64,000 bases of DNA from Spirosoma profusum (GTDB lineage: Bacteria; Bacteroidota; Bacteroidia; Cytophagales; Spirosomataceae), in assembly GCF_014699005.1 (NCBI RefSeq), contig NZ_JACWZY010000025.1, positions 62,001-126,000 of the forward strand, read 5' to 3'. Below are positions 28,060-37,438 of this stretch, in pieces. The translations under genes and the position numbers were made by a program. Every line of letters starts with the position of its first letter. Position 1 is the first letter of the stretch. The notes under the pieces are model-generated. The model was not told where the DNA came from. It saw only the letters and a program-made list of their open reading frames with translations, and made no database searches.

Positions 28060-28494
28060 TTATCGTTCAAACGAAATGTCGTCAGACAGTTCATTGGTAT
28101 CATCGCTGGCGTACGGAAAATAATGCTTTAATTGTTCTCCGGCCCGCTCGATGCCCTGACTTAGTCCTTCTGCGTAATCACCAGCAGCAAAATGACGACG
28201 TAGCAATTCTTTCGTGCTTTCCCAGAAATCAGCGGGTACTTTCGCATCGATCCCCTTATCGCCGACGACGGCAAATTTTCGGTCTACATGTGCCAGATAA
28301 AACAGAACACCGTTCTGATCTTTAGTCTGATGCATACCGAGTTGGGCGAATACGTCAATAGCCCGCTGCACCGGGTCTGGATTGACACAGTGTGGTTCAA
28401 CATGCACCCGGATTTCGCCCGACGTTGCTTTTTCGGCCTGCCGGATAGCATTGATGATACGTTGCTGTGCGTCGGAGGAGAAGGGATTTTCCAT
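28060..28494 (-). CDS. Short TPM-domain protein
   Basis: 144 residues, almost only a TPM domain (SGEIRVHVEPHC, DQNGVLFYLAHVDRKFAVVGDKGID, then ELLRRHFAAGDYAEGL). There is no signal peptide or clear membrane helix, so unlike its two TPM paralogues it is predicted to stay in the cytoplasm. It lies between lemA and the long TPM gene and almost touches the latter (4 bp with the GTG start), so all three are probably one operon. Confidence 0.82.
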   Translation of the reverse strand: MENPFSSDAQQRIINAIRQAEKATSGEIRVHVEPHCVNPDPVQRAIDVFAQLGMHQTKDQNGVLFYLAHVDRKFAVVGDKGIDAKVPADFWESTKELLRRHFAAGDYAEGLSQGIERAGEQLKHYFPYASDDTNELSDDISFER

Positions 28495-28497
28495 CGG

Positions 28498-28593
28498 TAA
28501 GTTGTAAGGTTATAGAGTTATATGGTTATTGAGTTGTAGAGTGCTTCTTCAGCGAGAACTCTACAACTCAATAACCATTAACCTTACAACTTA
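28498..28593. repeat. Imperfect palindrome inside the lemA-TPM operon
   Basis: Left arm 28498-28542 and right arm 28558-28593 pair over 36 bp, except that the left arm carries a nine-base insertion. It fills the whole gap between lemA and the short TPM gene. A related but weaker pattern (GGTTGTAAAGTT/AACTTTACAGCC) is seen at about 24115-24160. Confidence 0.75.
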
Positions 28594-29172
28594 AAATTGT
28601 ACTGTTGGCGCACTTTGCGCGGCCTGTGATGCCTCAAAGAAGCCTTTGACCGGGAAGCCAAAAATGCCGGCGAAAATGTTGTTCGGAAATGATCGTACCG
28701 ATTGGTTATACACTTTCACGGCTCCGTTGAAATCATTCCGGGACACTGAAATTCGGTTTTCAGTACCTTCCAACTGCGCCTGTAGTTCCGAGAAATTCTG
28801 CGTGGCTTTGAGTTGTGGGTAACTCTCGGCAACAGCCAGTAGTTTCGAGAGTGAACCACTTAGCTGATCCTGAGCGGCCTGAAATTTCTGGATATTTTCG
28901 GGTGTCAACTGGTCGGCGTTCAGGTTGATGCTAGTGGCATTGGCCCGCGCCTGAATCACAGCGGTTAACGTGCTTTTCTCAAAATTAGCGGCTCCTTGTA
29001 CTGTACGTACCAGATTCGGAATTAGGTCTGACCGGCGTTGGTATTGGGTTTGTACTTGTGCCCATTTTTCCTGAACGTTGGTATCGTTCTGAACCAGACC
29101 ATTATAGGAACTACAACCGTACATGCCCAGGATAAGGGCGATAACGACTACGATAATTAACGATTTTGACAT
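28591..29172 (-). CDS. lemA: LemA family protein
   Basis: Start at ATG 29172 (193 residues), which gives a clean N-terminal hydrophobic helix ending GMYGC, possibly a lipobox; the codon at 29187 adds five residues. The long helical body holds the LemA core (NVQEKWAQVQTQYQRRSDL, then LIPNLVRTVQG and FPNNIFAGIFGF). LemA proteins are membrane proteins with the bulk on one side and are commonly encoded with TPM/YgcG proteins, as seen here. The molecular function is not established. Confidence 0.9.
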   Translation of the reverse strand: MSKSLIIVVVIALILGMYGCSSYNGLVQNDTNVQEKWAQVQTQYQRRSDLIPNLVRTVQGAANFEKSTLTAVIQARANATSINLNADQLTPENIQKFQAAQDQLSGSLSKLLAVAESYPQLKATQNFSELQAQLEGTENRISVSRNDFNGAVKVYNQSVRSFPNNIFAGIFGFPVKGFFEASQAAQSAPTVQF

Positions 29173-29350
29173 GATTTGTGAATGCAAAAGGTTATTACTG
29201 GATTCAAAGTTGACAAAACTCGATAATTTGCTATCATAAAACTACGCTAGCGGCTTTTTTCTCATTTTTGCTACAGCTTTGCTTTGATGACTGGCAATTA
29301 TTGATACTTCTTGGAATGAATCGCGCTCATGTAATACTATTTAATCGGCG

Positions 29351-29379
29351 TTTGTGTTTAAGCCAAACCACTACGTTTG
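29351..29379 (+). promoter_or_regulatory. Promoter of the SDR gene
   Basis: TTTG at 29351-29354 and TACGTTTG at 29372-29379, spaced by 17 bp, match the Bacteroidota -33/-7 consensus (TTTG and TAnnTTTG). The expected transcript start lies about 30 bp before the ATG at 29417. This is the best two-part promoter I found in the window. Confidence 0.6.
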
Positions 29380-29416
29380 ATTGCTTCAGGCTGACACAGA
29401 CAGGCCAACTACAACT

Positions 29417-30205
29417 ATGAATCTAGATTTAACCGGAAAAACGGCTATCGTGTGTGGAAGCACGCAGGGAATCGGTCGGGCGTCGGCTGTTGAGCTGGCT
29501 TTGTTGGGCGCGAACGTAGTGCTGATGGCACGTAACGAGCAAAGTCTTCAGCAAACGCTTATTGAACTCGATACGTTGAAAGGCCAGCAACATTGTTACG
29601 TTGTTGCTGATTTTGGTCAGGCGGGCGCTGTTGCTGAAGCGATTACACAACATTTACAGAAATTTCCCGCCGTGCATATTCTGGTAAACAATACCGGCGG
29701 CCCGGCTGGCGGCCCTTTGTTCGACGCAAAACCGGAAGAATTTGTTCAGGCGTTTCACAATCACCTGCTCAATAACCAGATTTTGGTACAAGCCGTTGTT
29801 CCATCTATGAGAAAAGCGGGTTACGGACGTATCGTCAATGTTATTTCGACTTCCATCAAACAGCCTATTGCTGGATTGGGCGTATCGAATACCATTCGCG
29901 GTGCAGTGGCTCAGTGGGCCAAGACACTCTCATTAGAGATTGCGCATTGGGGAATCACGGTCAACAACGTATTGCCTGGCTACACACAAACGGCTCGTTT
30001 AGATGCAGTTCTGTCTATGCGTGCCAAATCGGCGGGCAGGTCAGAAGAGGAGATGGCGCAACAAATGGAACGTGAAATTCCGATTGGTCGATTTGCTACG
30101 TCTGAAGAAGTGGCTGCTGCTGTGGCATTTTTGTGTACACCTGCTGCCGCTTCCGTCAACGGCATCAACTTGCCCGTGGATGGTGGGAAAACGGGAAGTT
30201 TGTAG
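29417..30205 (+). CDS. SDR-family protein with altered catalytic Tyr/Lys
   Basis: Start at ATG 29417 (262 residues), which begins the first Rossmann strand at once; the TTG at 29381 overlaps the promoter spacing. The cofactor motif CGSTQGIGRAS and NNTGGP (for the usual NNAG) are present. At the YxxxK position the sequence is SNTIR, so both catalytic Tyr and Lys are replaced (by Ser and Arg). The same change is known in a FabG-like subgroup of SDRs whose chemistry is unclear. The C-terminus (INLPVDGG) is typical. It converges on the response-regulator gene 19 bp away. Confidence 0.82.
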   Translation: MNLDLTGKTAIVCGSTQGIGRASAVELALLGANVVLMARNEQSLQQTLIELDTLKGQQHCYVVADFGQAGAVAEAITQHLQKFPAVHILVNNTGGPAGGPLFDAKPEEFVQAFHNHLLNNQILVQAVVPSMRKAGYGRIVNVISTSIKQPIAGLGVSNTIRGAVAQWAKTLSLEIAHWGITVNNVLPGYTQTARLDAVLSMRAKSAGRSEEEMAQQMEREIPIGRFATSEEVAAAVAFLCTPAAASVNGINLPVDGGKTGSL

Positions 30206-30224
30206 GAAGTTGTAGGGTTGTAAC

Positions 30225-30884
30225 TTAAACCAGATTGTTCTTAAACGCATATGCCACCATGCCGGCGGTGTTTTTGGTGCCGGTTTTTTCGAGGATGCGG
30301 AGCCGGTGGCCTTCGACGGTGCGGGGACTCAGGAAGATTTTTTCGCTGATTTCAACCGTAGATAAACCTTCGCAAATGAGCGTCAAAACTTCTTTCTCGC
30401 GTTCTGAGAGCAAAATTTTGCTATTATAGAAGCTACCGGCGGGTTTTGCTACGTTCGGTTTATTCGTCATTTTTCGAAGCATAGCCTTCGAGACGAATTC
30501 ATTCAGATAAACGCCTTCGTCCATTACTTTTCGAATCGCCTTTTCGACTTCGCCCGCTTCGGCATCTTTCAGTAAATAACCGCTCACGCCTTTCTCCAGC
30601 AAATGCAGTACCATGCGATCTTCATCGTGCATGGTTAACACTACAATTTTAATCAGGGGATAATTGTCGCGAAGATGGTCGGCGGTGGTAGTGCCGTCCA
30701 TGACAGGCATTTGCAGATCGAGCAGTACTACGTCGGGTGTTTTCCGGGCGATTCGGTCGAGTAGCTCCTGACCATTGCCAGCTTCCAGAACCAGTTCAAA
30801 ATCAGGGATTTGGCCGAGAATAGTAGCCATCCCTAAGCGGAACAGATTATGGTCATCGCACAGAGCCAGTTTGATTTTTCGCAT
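30225..30884 (-). CDS. NarL/LuxR-family response regulator
   Basis: Start at ATG 30884 (219 residues), giving the standard MRKIKLALCDDH opening; 30908 is an earlier option. The receiver domain has Asp10/Asp11 and the phospho-acceptor Asp56 (LLDLQMPVMDG). The C-terminal LuxR helix-turn-helix runs from about 150 (LSEREKEVLTLICEGLSTVE, then SPRTVEGHRLRILEKTGTKN). It is preceded after 55 bp by its cognate-looking kinase. Targets are not visible; no enzyme or transporter gene is joined to the pair. Confidence 0.9.
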   Translation of the reverse strand: MRKIKLALCDDHNLFRLGMATILGQIPDFELVLEAGNGQELLDRIARKTPDVVLLDLQMPVMDGTTTADHLRDNYPLIKIVVLTMHDEDRMVLHLLEKGVSGYLLKDAEAGEVEKAIRKVMDEGVYLNEFVSKAMLRKMTNKPNVAKPAGSFYNSKILLSEREKEVLTLICEGLSTVEISEKIFLSPRTVEGHRLRILEKTGTKNTAGMVAYAFKNNLV

Positions 30885-30939
30885 GGAGATGATAGGATTA
30901 GGCTTCATGGCTTGCCAGAACAGTCAGATAAAGAACAAA

Positions 30940-31752
30940 TTAACGTAATAATTCAACAGGCTGGGCATCAAACTGCTTAACCTGTATGTGGATTCGTGAT
31001 CCACGACCCGGCACTACGTCGAACGTAGCGTGACCATCCACAACACTCAGGCGACTTTCGATATTACGTAGCCCCAAACCTCTCTGCCGATTTTCCATGA
31101 TAGCGTCGAAATCGAAGCCTATACCATCATCAATAACCGACATGCGAATCTCACTTCCGAGATTGAACAGTTGAATAATGATGTGCCGGGCGCGGGCGTG
31201 CCGAATGGCATTGTTGAGCAATTCCTGGGCAATCCGGTACAGCATTAAATCGAGTGCGGGCGTGAGTTGCGGCAAAAATTCAGGACAATCCAGTTGAACC
31301 TCTGTATCGGTATCCGTAGCTTTTTCGGCCAATTCTTCAAGGGCGGGCAGCAGACCGAATCGCTCCAACGTAGTAGGAACCAGATTTCGACTGATTCGGC
31401 GAACGTTGGTCATGGTTTCGTCGATCATGGAGCGCGTTTTCTGGAATTCGTATCCAACCTTCACTTCTCCACCCACCTGCCGCTCCAACTGGTTCAGCGT
31501 CATTTTCGTTACCGACAGCATCGTGCCAATACCATCATGAAGATCTTCGGCGAGCCGTCGTCGCTCTTCTTCCTGTCCCCGGAGGGTGGCTTCCATCAAA
31601 TCACGCCGGTGCTTGGCTTGTAATTCCGTAAAAGCCAGTTGCTGTTTGGTCTGTTTTTGCTGGTAATAGGCCACGAATACGATGATGAACACGGCCATCA
31701 TCAGTAACACGGCCGTTCCAACGGCAATTATAAAACCAGTATCAACCGACAT
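30940..31752 (-). CDS. NarL-type sensor histidine kinase (HisKA_3)
   Basis: 270 residues. One N-terminal membrane helix (about 8-30) with almost no periplasmic part, a short coiled coil, then the HisKA_3 box EDLHDGIGTMLS with His72 as phospho-site. The ATPase domain carries the N box ELLNNAIRHARA and the G1 box DDGIGFD. The absence of a sensor domain suggests it senses through its membrane helix or a partner. It lies just upstream of, and in one transcript with, the response regulator. Confidence 0.9.
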   Translation of the reverse strand: MSVDTGFIIAVGTAVLLMMAVFIIVFVAYYQQKQTKQQLAFTELQAKHRRDLMEATLRGQEEERRRLAEDLHDGIGTMLSVTKMTLNQLERQVGGEVKVGYEFQKTRSMIDETMTNVRRISRNLVPTTLERFGLLPALEELAEKATDTDTEVQLDCPEFLPQLTPALDLMLYRIAQELLNNAIRHARARHIIIQLFNLGSEIRMSVIDDGIGFDFDAIMENRQRGLGLRNIESRLSVVDGHATFDVVPGRGSRIHIQVKQFDAQPVELLR

Positions 31753-31924
31753 TAATGTAGTTTACAAATCAGTATGTATAGTAAAATTGTCAAATCATGC
31801 ACTGAATGTCAACGATTTACTCTACGATTGAGCAAACGGTCAAAAAGAGTAACATAACGCTATAAATTGGACGTAATACAGGGGTGTTTAACGGCATTTA
31901 GTTGGTCAGGCGAATAGATACGGA

Positions 31925-32602
31925 TTAGGTCAGATTTTCTTTATCGTACTTACTTAACCAGAGTCCATATGCAGATAATACACAAAAAGCGATGAATAAT
32001 AGCTGGCTACTATTCCAGTATTTATCAAACGTTTCGGCAGGAACTAGTTTAATATCTTTATACCAGTATCCGTTGAAAAGCATAATAAAAAATGTTCCTG
32101 CTGTATAAAACAATAAGCCGGAAATAAACCAGAACATGGTATGAAGTAAAATATTTTTTATACTGATATCAGTTAGGATTTTGTTGAAGTAAGAAAGGCA
32201 GATAAATATGGCAAATAAACGGAACGCGGAAGGCCCTATCGGTGAAATAGAATCACTCTGATAAGTAAACAGACTTGCCGTTAAGCAGACAGTTGCTAAA
32301 ATTACTGTTATACGTTTCCAGGCCACGTTGTCAGTTGATAACCAGCTAATTGCTAGTAATATCAAAATATAAGATATAGACTCAATATTTTCCAGGTATA
32401 AGTTATTTTTATCAAAAAGAGAATAAGAAATAGATATCGTTTCTTTAATAGCAAAAAACAGGAAAAATATAATAATCAATTTTGCTAAAGAAGAAAGATA
32501 TTTATAGCGAATAAAACCAGAAAATATTGGTAAGCTACTACAAAAATATGTGATAAAATCTAATGGATATTTCTCGCATAATAGTAATAGCCGGTCAAAC
32601 AT
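31925..32602 (-). CDS. Uncharacterised multi-pass membrane protein, A+T-rich
   Basis: 225 residues with about six hydrophobic helices (FIRYKYLSSLAKLIIIFFLFF and others). I do not recognise the family. The DNA is visibly richer in A+T than all neighbours, with AAT, ATA and TTA codons, and the ACGTA/TACGT word occurs once where the local average predicts five or more. It follows the small CPxxC-tail gene by 61 bp in the same direction. I believe similar pairs occur in other Bacteroidota, but I cannot verify that here. Likely acquired more recently than its surroundings. Confidence 0.6.
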   Translation of the reverse strand: MFDRLLLLCEKYPLDFITYFCSSLPIFSGFIRYKYLSSLAKLIIIFFLFFAIKETISISYSLFDKNNLYLENIESISYILILLAISWLSTDNVAWKRITVILATVCLTASLFTYQSDSISPIGPSAFRLFAIFICLSYFNKILTDISIKNILLHTMFWFISGLLFYTAGTFFIMLFNGYWYKDIKLVPAETFDKYWNSSQLLFIAFCVLSAYGLWLSKYDKENLT

Positions 32603-32663
32603 TAGTTAGATACGTAAGGAACATAGTAGACGTTCTGTAGTATAACAAAGAATTTAGTGCTAT

Positions 32664-33077
32664 TTATTCGGCGCAATGTTGTGGACAGGGCATCCCTTCT
32701 GCCAGTACCATTGTTTCGTTACCATTAGCATCATCTTTCAGGCCACCCGAAGCAGCATTGGCCGGTAGGTCTCTACCTCTCGAATCGACTCCCGTAATTA
32801 AAATGCGGGGCTTGAGTTTCCCTTCTGTTGGCGGTACTTCGCGGCCGTTTTCATCTTCCCAGCGACTGGCGTAATGGATACGTAATCCAACGCAGCCCTT
32901 CTGATTCAGTAGCTGTTTTATATTGTCGAGACCAAAAAATTCTGAGCGGGTTAATTCATCATGTCTCTGTCCGCTTGCTAGTTTGGCGTTGTAATACGTG
33001 TCTTTCAGGGCCTGCGCCTTCCGTACACTGATAAATTCGCCAGCACCTTCATTAAAAACCGGGTTCTTTAGGTTCAT
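32664..33077 (-). CDS. Uncharacterised soluble protein ending in CPxxC
   Basis: 137 residues with no signal peptide or membrane helix. It begins with a short acidic segment (NEGAGEFISVRKAQALKDTY), has a central FFGLDNIKQLL helix and a GCVGLRIHYAS strand, a Gly/Asn-rich region, and ends MPCPQHCAE. The two terminal Cys could bind metal or join a partner. It is transcribed with the membrane protein that follows. I do not know its function. Confidence 0.6.
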   Translation of the reverse strand: MNLKNPVFNEGAGEFISVRKAQALKDTYYNAKLASGQRHDELTRSEFFGLDNIKQLLNQKGCVGLRIHYASRWEDENGREVPPTEGKLKPRILITGVDSRGRDLPANAASGGLKDDANGNETMVLAEGMPCPQHCAE

Positions 33078-33465
33078 GATTGTTAAAATGATAGGTATTA
33101 ATAAACGTAGTAGTGTCCAATAGAAGCAGAAAGCACCACTAACCTACGACAACTACAGAATTGACGCAAACTTGAGAGAAAACAAGGGATTGTACTAATT
33201 AATTAATAATCAGAATATTATATCGAATAATATACTTTTCAATACGTAGTTTTACGTAGTAAATTACGGACTTTTGCCCGTATAATTCCGGCCTGTAAAA
33301 ACGGGGATTTTGCTCTTTTTCCGAAGCTTATCGACGTTGTACCTTTGTTACGTCGCCAATGGTCAATCCTGTTGAATCACCAGTGGCAAGAACATTTCTC
33401 ATAGGTTAGGTTAAGAAAATGCTGATAACGTAATGATTATCAGCATTTTGAATTTCTGTGCCTCT
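33078..33465. other. Intergenic region between the CPxxC-tail gene and the MTHFR-like gene
   Basis: 388 bp, A+T-rich, holding the presumed promoter of the minus-strand pair 33077-31925 and, at its far end, the terminator of the MTHFR-like gene. No ORF, RNA gene or repeat of the named families is seen. Confidence 0.5.
33416..33449 (-). terminator. Hairpin terminator of the MTHFR-like gene
   Basis: Perfect 13-bp arms (AAAATGCTGATAA and its complement), loop of eight, located 17 bp past the stop of the minus-strand gene. The A-rich edge reads as a T-tract in the transcript. It could work in both directions. Confidence 0.6.
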
Positions 33466-34443
33466 CTAAATATTTACTTTTGAAGCTTTCCTTACGCCTT
33501 TATTCGTCAGCATCTTTCCTATCTCATTTGCCATGTAAATAGACGCTTCAATTTCTGCTTTGCGAATGGCGACGCTTTCAATATTGAAACCGAAGGGGAT
33601 AGATCGTTCTGTGCAGTATGTGGTCAGCGCCGAGGCAATGTCGAGGCAGATATTTACTGATTTTTCAAGAATATCATCCGATTTTTTCAGCTCCTCTTTC
33701 AACTCATCCGGTACGTGGATGCCCAACCACTCCATAAAATGGAGGGTTTTTGCCGATCCGCAGGCGGTAATGGTGAAAATGATTGTCGGCGGTTTTATAC
33801 GCTGCTTATTACAACTGATAGCCAGATCTTCTATAATCTGCTTTGCATAATCAAGATTGAAAATGCATTGTGAAATAAAGTAAGATACCCCGCAACTCAT
33901 CTTATCCAGCATCCTGACATCCTCATCCTTTAATACGTTATGCCGTTCAGGAATGGTTACAGCACCGATAACGGATGTACTCTGGTGCTTACTCCAGATT
34001 TTATAAGCTTCCGAAAGACTGGTTTTTACTGGAAAATCGGGTGTCGGTATGCCGACAAAGACGGGATAGAAATTTTGTTTGTGTAGTTCTTCCAGCCAAT
34101 CGGATAATTCCTGGCTGGAAAATTTGCCAGCAGGGCGATAGATTATTTTCGGAATGTTTAAAGAACCCAGATAGTTGGAGGCAAAATCAAGCGGATCCAA
34201 CGCCGTTAAAAACGGAAAAGGCCGTTCATCTTTTGTGCGAGCCGACTCATCCTGTACATCGTAGACCACAAGTGCATCAATATCCAGGGAAGCCAGTCGT
34301 TCCATTGTTTTTTGAGCAATCTCGGCAACTCGTTCTGTGGGGGTGCCGGCTTTGGGTGGCGTGATGCCGTAAAGCAACACACCTGATTCTGCAGATTTGA
34401 TTTTTTCTAGAAACATATTGGTACTTAAACTGTACGCTGTCAA
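33466..34443 (-). CDS. Methylenetetrahydrofolate reductase-like protein
   Basis: 325 residues forming a TIM-barrel of the MTHFR family. The opening block GVLLYGITPPKAGTP matches the substrate-facing first strand, GAVTIPERHN resembles the FAD-region strand, and the SYFISQCIFN block parallels the conserved Ile-Thr-Gln-x-x-Phe of MTHFR. It is divergent from the housekeeping metF enzyme, so it may be a paralogue acting on another folate or C1 substrate. Start could be ATG 34416 instead. Codon choice is unlike the neighbours, with only two ACGTA/TACGT words in 978 bp. Ends on a clear hairpin. Confidence 0.7.
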   Translation of the reverse strand: MTAYSLSTNMFLEKIKSAESGVLLYGITPPKAGTPTERVAEIAQKTMERLASLDIDALVVYDVQDESARTKDERPFPFLTALDPLDFASNYLGSLNIPKIIYRPAGKFSSQELSDWLEELHKQNFYPVFVGIPTPDFPVKTSLSEAYKIWSKHQSTSVIGAVTIPERHNVLKDEDVRMLDKMSCGVSYFISQCIFNLDYAKQIIEDLAISCNKQRIKPPTIIFTITACGSAKTLHFMEWLGIHVPDELKEELKKSDDILEKSVNICLDIASALTTYCTERSIPFGFNIESVAIRKAEIEASIYMANEIGKMLTNKGVRKASKVNI

Positions 34444-34654
34444 ATCAAAATAGATGGATAAGACGATGAAAGATCAATTATCAATAAATCCAGCAGCAAA
34501 TATGACGACAGTATTTCGTAGCAGCTATATTTTTCAGAAATTGAAAAGCACAGGCAGCCCTTTCTTTACTTTTCAAAGGTGTGCCTGAATGGTCCCGTTT
34601 GTTCACTTACAACTGATAATATACGTAACGAAATCGTTCAGAATGAGGATGCGT

Positions 34655-37171
34655 TTACAATCTTCCCATGTATGGATCTGTGGTACTTTCTCTACCGGTT
34701 TCTACGTGGCCAGCAAACCGTTTTACTGCTGCCGTTTTCCCAATCGTTACGTTGAAGTCATACCATCCATGGCTTTGGAAGAGCGGAATCGTGGTACGTA
34801 CCGATCCGTTTGCTGCTACGTTAATTTCGATTGGTTTTCGTTGGTAAGCGTTGTCTATTAAATGTACTGTCTGAGCAGCGCTTTCCCGATTGTGAATCTC
34901 AACTTGCAGATCGCCAGTAGGTTTACCCGCTTTATCTACTACGTAGGAACAAATCGAATGAACGTTTAAATCCTTCCCATCACCGGCGAACTCCCTGAAA
35001 AATCCATTTGGTCCGTAAACGCGGAGGTGGTATTTACCACCTTCAAAATCGGCTAGATTCCAGGTGTCGTCCAATTTGTCTCCGGCCCGCACCGCGTAAT
35101 TCCAGACTTTTAAGGGGTCGTTCTGATAGGGATTCATGGCATAGATCAGGAATGGTGAACCAACTGCTTTTTTGCCAAAAACCTTGTTGGCGGCATTCAG
35201 GCTGATTTTGAACGTTCGCCGATCTGCCGCCAATTCTCCGTCAACGTATAACTCATACGGAATCGCGCAGGATGGGCGGGTTCCCGGCTCCTGTTTGGGT
35301 AAATTTGGAGACGTAGCCGGATTTTTATTGATCACTGAAACGTCTTCGGGACTAAGTGCTTTAAAATTGGCAGGAACTTCTTTGAATTGTGCCTTGTGAA
35401 TAGTCGTCACAATCTCGTCCCGGTTTACTGGTTTCGGTTTTTTGTAAGCAGTCGGATCATAAGGCTGAAAAACCGTACTGATATTCCCGCAAATCGTCCT
35501 CCGCCATTCGGTAATGTTGGTTTCTTTGATCGCCTTCTTTGCTTTGTGACTCGTAAATTCTTCTAAAAACTGAATGATGGACGTATGGTCAAAAACCTGA
35601 GAATTCACTTTCCCACCCCGCGACCACGGAGAAGCAATGACCAGCGGTACCCGGAAACCAAGACCAATCGCGCCCTCCCGCGCATTAGCTTTCGGAACCT
35701 GCGATAAATCCTGTTCAAGTGTTACGTACTCGGCTTTAATATCGATGCCAGCAGATACCTTACCCGTGTTTTCCTTTAAGGGATTGGGAATGGAAAACGG
35801 TGGAATGTGGTCATAATACCCATCGTTTTCGTCATAGCACAGGATAAAAATTGTCTTTTTCCAGACCTCCGGATCTTTCGTCAGAATATCCAGAATCTCG
35901 GATACAAACCAGGCACCGTACCAGGGCGCGGACGGGTGATCTGAAAAGTTTTGAGGGGCCGTCAGGTAAGAAACGGTTGGCAACTTTCCTTCCTGAACGT
36001 CCTTGCGAAATTGGTAGAAAATATCGCTTTTCGGTACGTTAACCTTTTGCTGTTCAGCGCCATTCTCATAAGAAATGCTACTGAGCGTGAGGTAATCAGG
36101 ATCATTTACGTTGGTCTTAAACGCCCGGCTATGAATTCCCTGCTCGGTGGCCGACAGCTTTTGGAAATTCTCGGCACTGTATTGAACAAGTTCGGCCTCG
36201 TATTTCCCAAGCATCGCCCGCTTCCCTTCGTGCAATTTGGCAAGCTTATCCTTTTCGTCGCCCGTAGCCGCTGCCAGTTGCTTTTCGGATTCAGGCAGTT
36301 GTTGTTTCAACTTCTCAATTTCACGCTGAATGAAATGAAGGTATTGTTTTGAGAATTTGACGTTGTACTGCGCATGTCTTTCCAGCGGATTACAGCCAAA
36401 ATTTCCCAGCCACGAACCTACGGGCGTATTGAACTGCATCACCGCACTCACCTCATTCTGGTAAAACCCCCAGGAAATACCCGCTTCCTCCAATCGTTCA
36501 GGAAAGGTTTTCCACTTAACTGGCTTATTATACGAAAAATAGCTGTTACGTACCACCGCCAGCGAATCCATCGTGGGCTGTTCCCGGATCGTGCCCGACC
36601 ATAAATAATAACGGTTGGGATGGGTTGGCGTCATCGACGAACAGAAATTCTGATCGCAAACTGTAAACGCATCGGCAAGCGCATAATAGAACGGAATATC
36701 CTGCCGGTCGTAATGGCCCAGCGTCAGCGGCATGTCCGAATATTCCTTATGGCCTGATCGCTTCGAGGTGAGCCACTTGTCATATTTCCCGCCGTTGTAG
36801 GCGTCGACCTGTGACTCGCGTGAGTGCGGCAGATCGTGCATCCAGGTAGCCTTTGTACCCTTGATATTCAAGTGAAACGGCGCATACGTATCGCCTTTAT
36901 TATCCGTCTGCAACCAGACTTTATTTTTGTTTGGCAGTGAGATCGCCCTCGGATCGTTGAATCCGCGAACCCCTTGCAGTTTTCCGTAGGTATGGTCAAA
37001 GGAGCGGTTTTCCTGCATCAGAATCACTACGTGTTCCGCGTCCAGATAGGTGGAATTGGCCGCCGGATTGATGGCCATCGCCTTTTGTATCGATTCAGGT
37101 AAAAATTCCGCCAACCCAATACTGCCAGATAATAATGCAGCCTTTTTAAGAAATTCTCTTCTTGAATCCAT
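34655..37171 (-). CDS. Phospholipase C, phosphocholine-specific, Tat-exported
   Basis: An 838-residue protein with a twin-arginine signal (RREFLKKAALLSGS). The phosphoesterase domain (about 45-560) starts with HVVILMQENRSFDHTYGKL, the signature of the non-haemolytic/phosphocholine-specific phospholipase C and AcpA-like family. It carries later metal or substrate residues in DHIPPFSIPNP and FDHTSIIQFLEEF. Two C-terminal DUF756-type sandwich domains follow (about 650-830), usual for this family. It should act on phosphodiesters outside the cytoplasm, for phosphate or lipid scavenging. No accessory genes adjoin it. Confidence 0.9.
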   Translation of the reverse strand: MDSRREFLKKAALLSGSIGLAEFLPESIQKAMAINPAANSTYLDAEHVVILMQENRSFDHTYGKLQGVRGFNDPRAISLPNKNKVWLQTDNKGDTYAPFHLNIKGTKATWMHDLPHSRESQVDAYNGGKYDKWLTSKRSGHKEYSDMPLTLGHYDRQDIPFYYALADAFTVCDQNFCSSMTPTHPNRYYLWSGTIREQPTMDSLAVVRNSYFSYNKPVKWKTFPERLEEAGISWGFYQNEVSAVMQFNTPVGSWLGNFGCNPLERHAQYNVKFSKQYLHFIQREIEKLKQQLPESEKQLAAATGDEKDKLAKLHEGKRAMLGKYEAELVQYSAENFQKLSATEQGIHSRAFKTNVNDPDYLTLSSISYENGAEQQKVNVPKSDIFYQFRKDVQEGKLPTVSYLTAPQNFSDHPSAPWYGAWFVSEILDILTKDPEVWKKTIFILCYDENDGYYDHIPPFSIPNPLKENTGKVSAGIDIKAEYVTLEQDLSQVPKANAREGAIGLGFRVPLVIASPWSRGGKVNSQVFDHTSIIQFLEEFTSHKAKKAIKETNITEWRRTICGNISTVFQPYDPTAYKKPKPVNRDEIVTTIHKAQFKEVPANFKALSPEDVSVINKNPATSPNLPKQEPGTRPSCAIPYELYVDGELAADRRTFKISLNAANKVFGKKAVGSPFLIYAMNPYQNDPLKVWNYAVRAGDKLDDTWNLADFEGGKYHLRVYGPNGFFREFAGDGKDLNVHSICSYVVDKAGKPTGDLQVEIHNRESAAQTVHLIDNAYQRKPIEINVAANGSVRTTIPLFQSHGWYDFNVTIGKTAAVKRFAGHVETGRESTTDPYMGRL

Positions 37172-37438
37172 AGTGAGGGATGCTTATACTGAATTAGTCG
37201 CTCTCAACTGTATAAAACCACGAGATTAAAAAAACTACCAATAAAAGTTAGTCTTAAACTGGACCTTTTTAAATAAAACAATACGTGCCTTGGCAATATA
37301 CAAATAGGACTATCCTACCTTATATTATCAAATTGTGTCGATTGATACTGGGTACAACGAAGCAACTTGACGATTATCAAAAGAAAAGGGTAAGCGTTAT
37401 CGTTAATGGGTTTAGTAAGAACCTATTCGCGTTCACAC

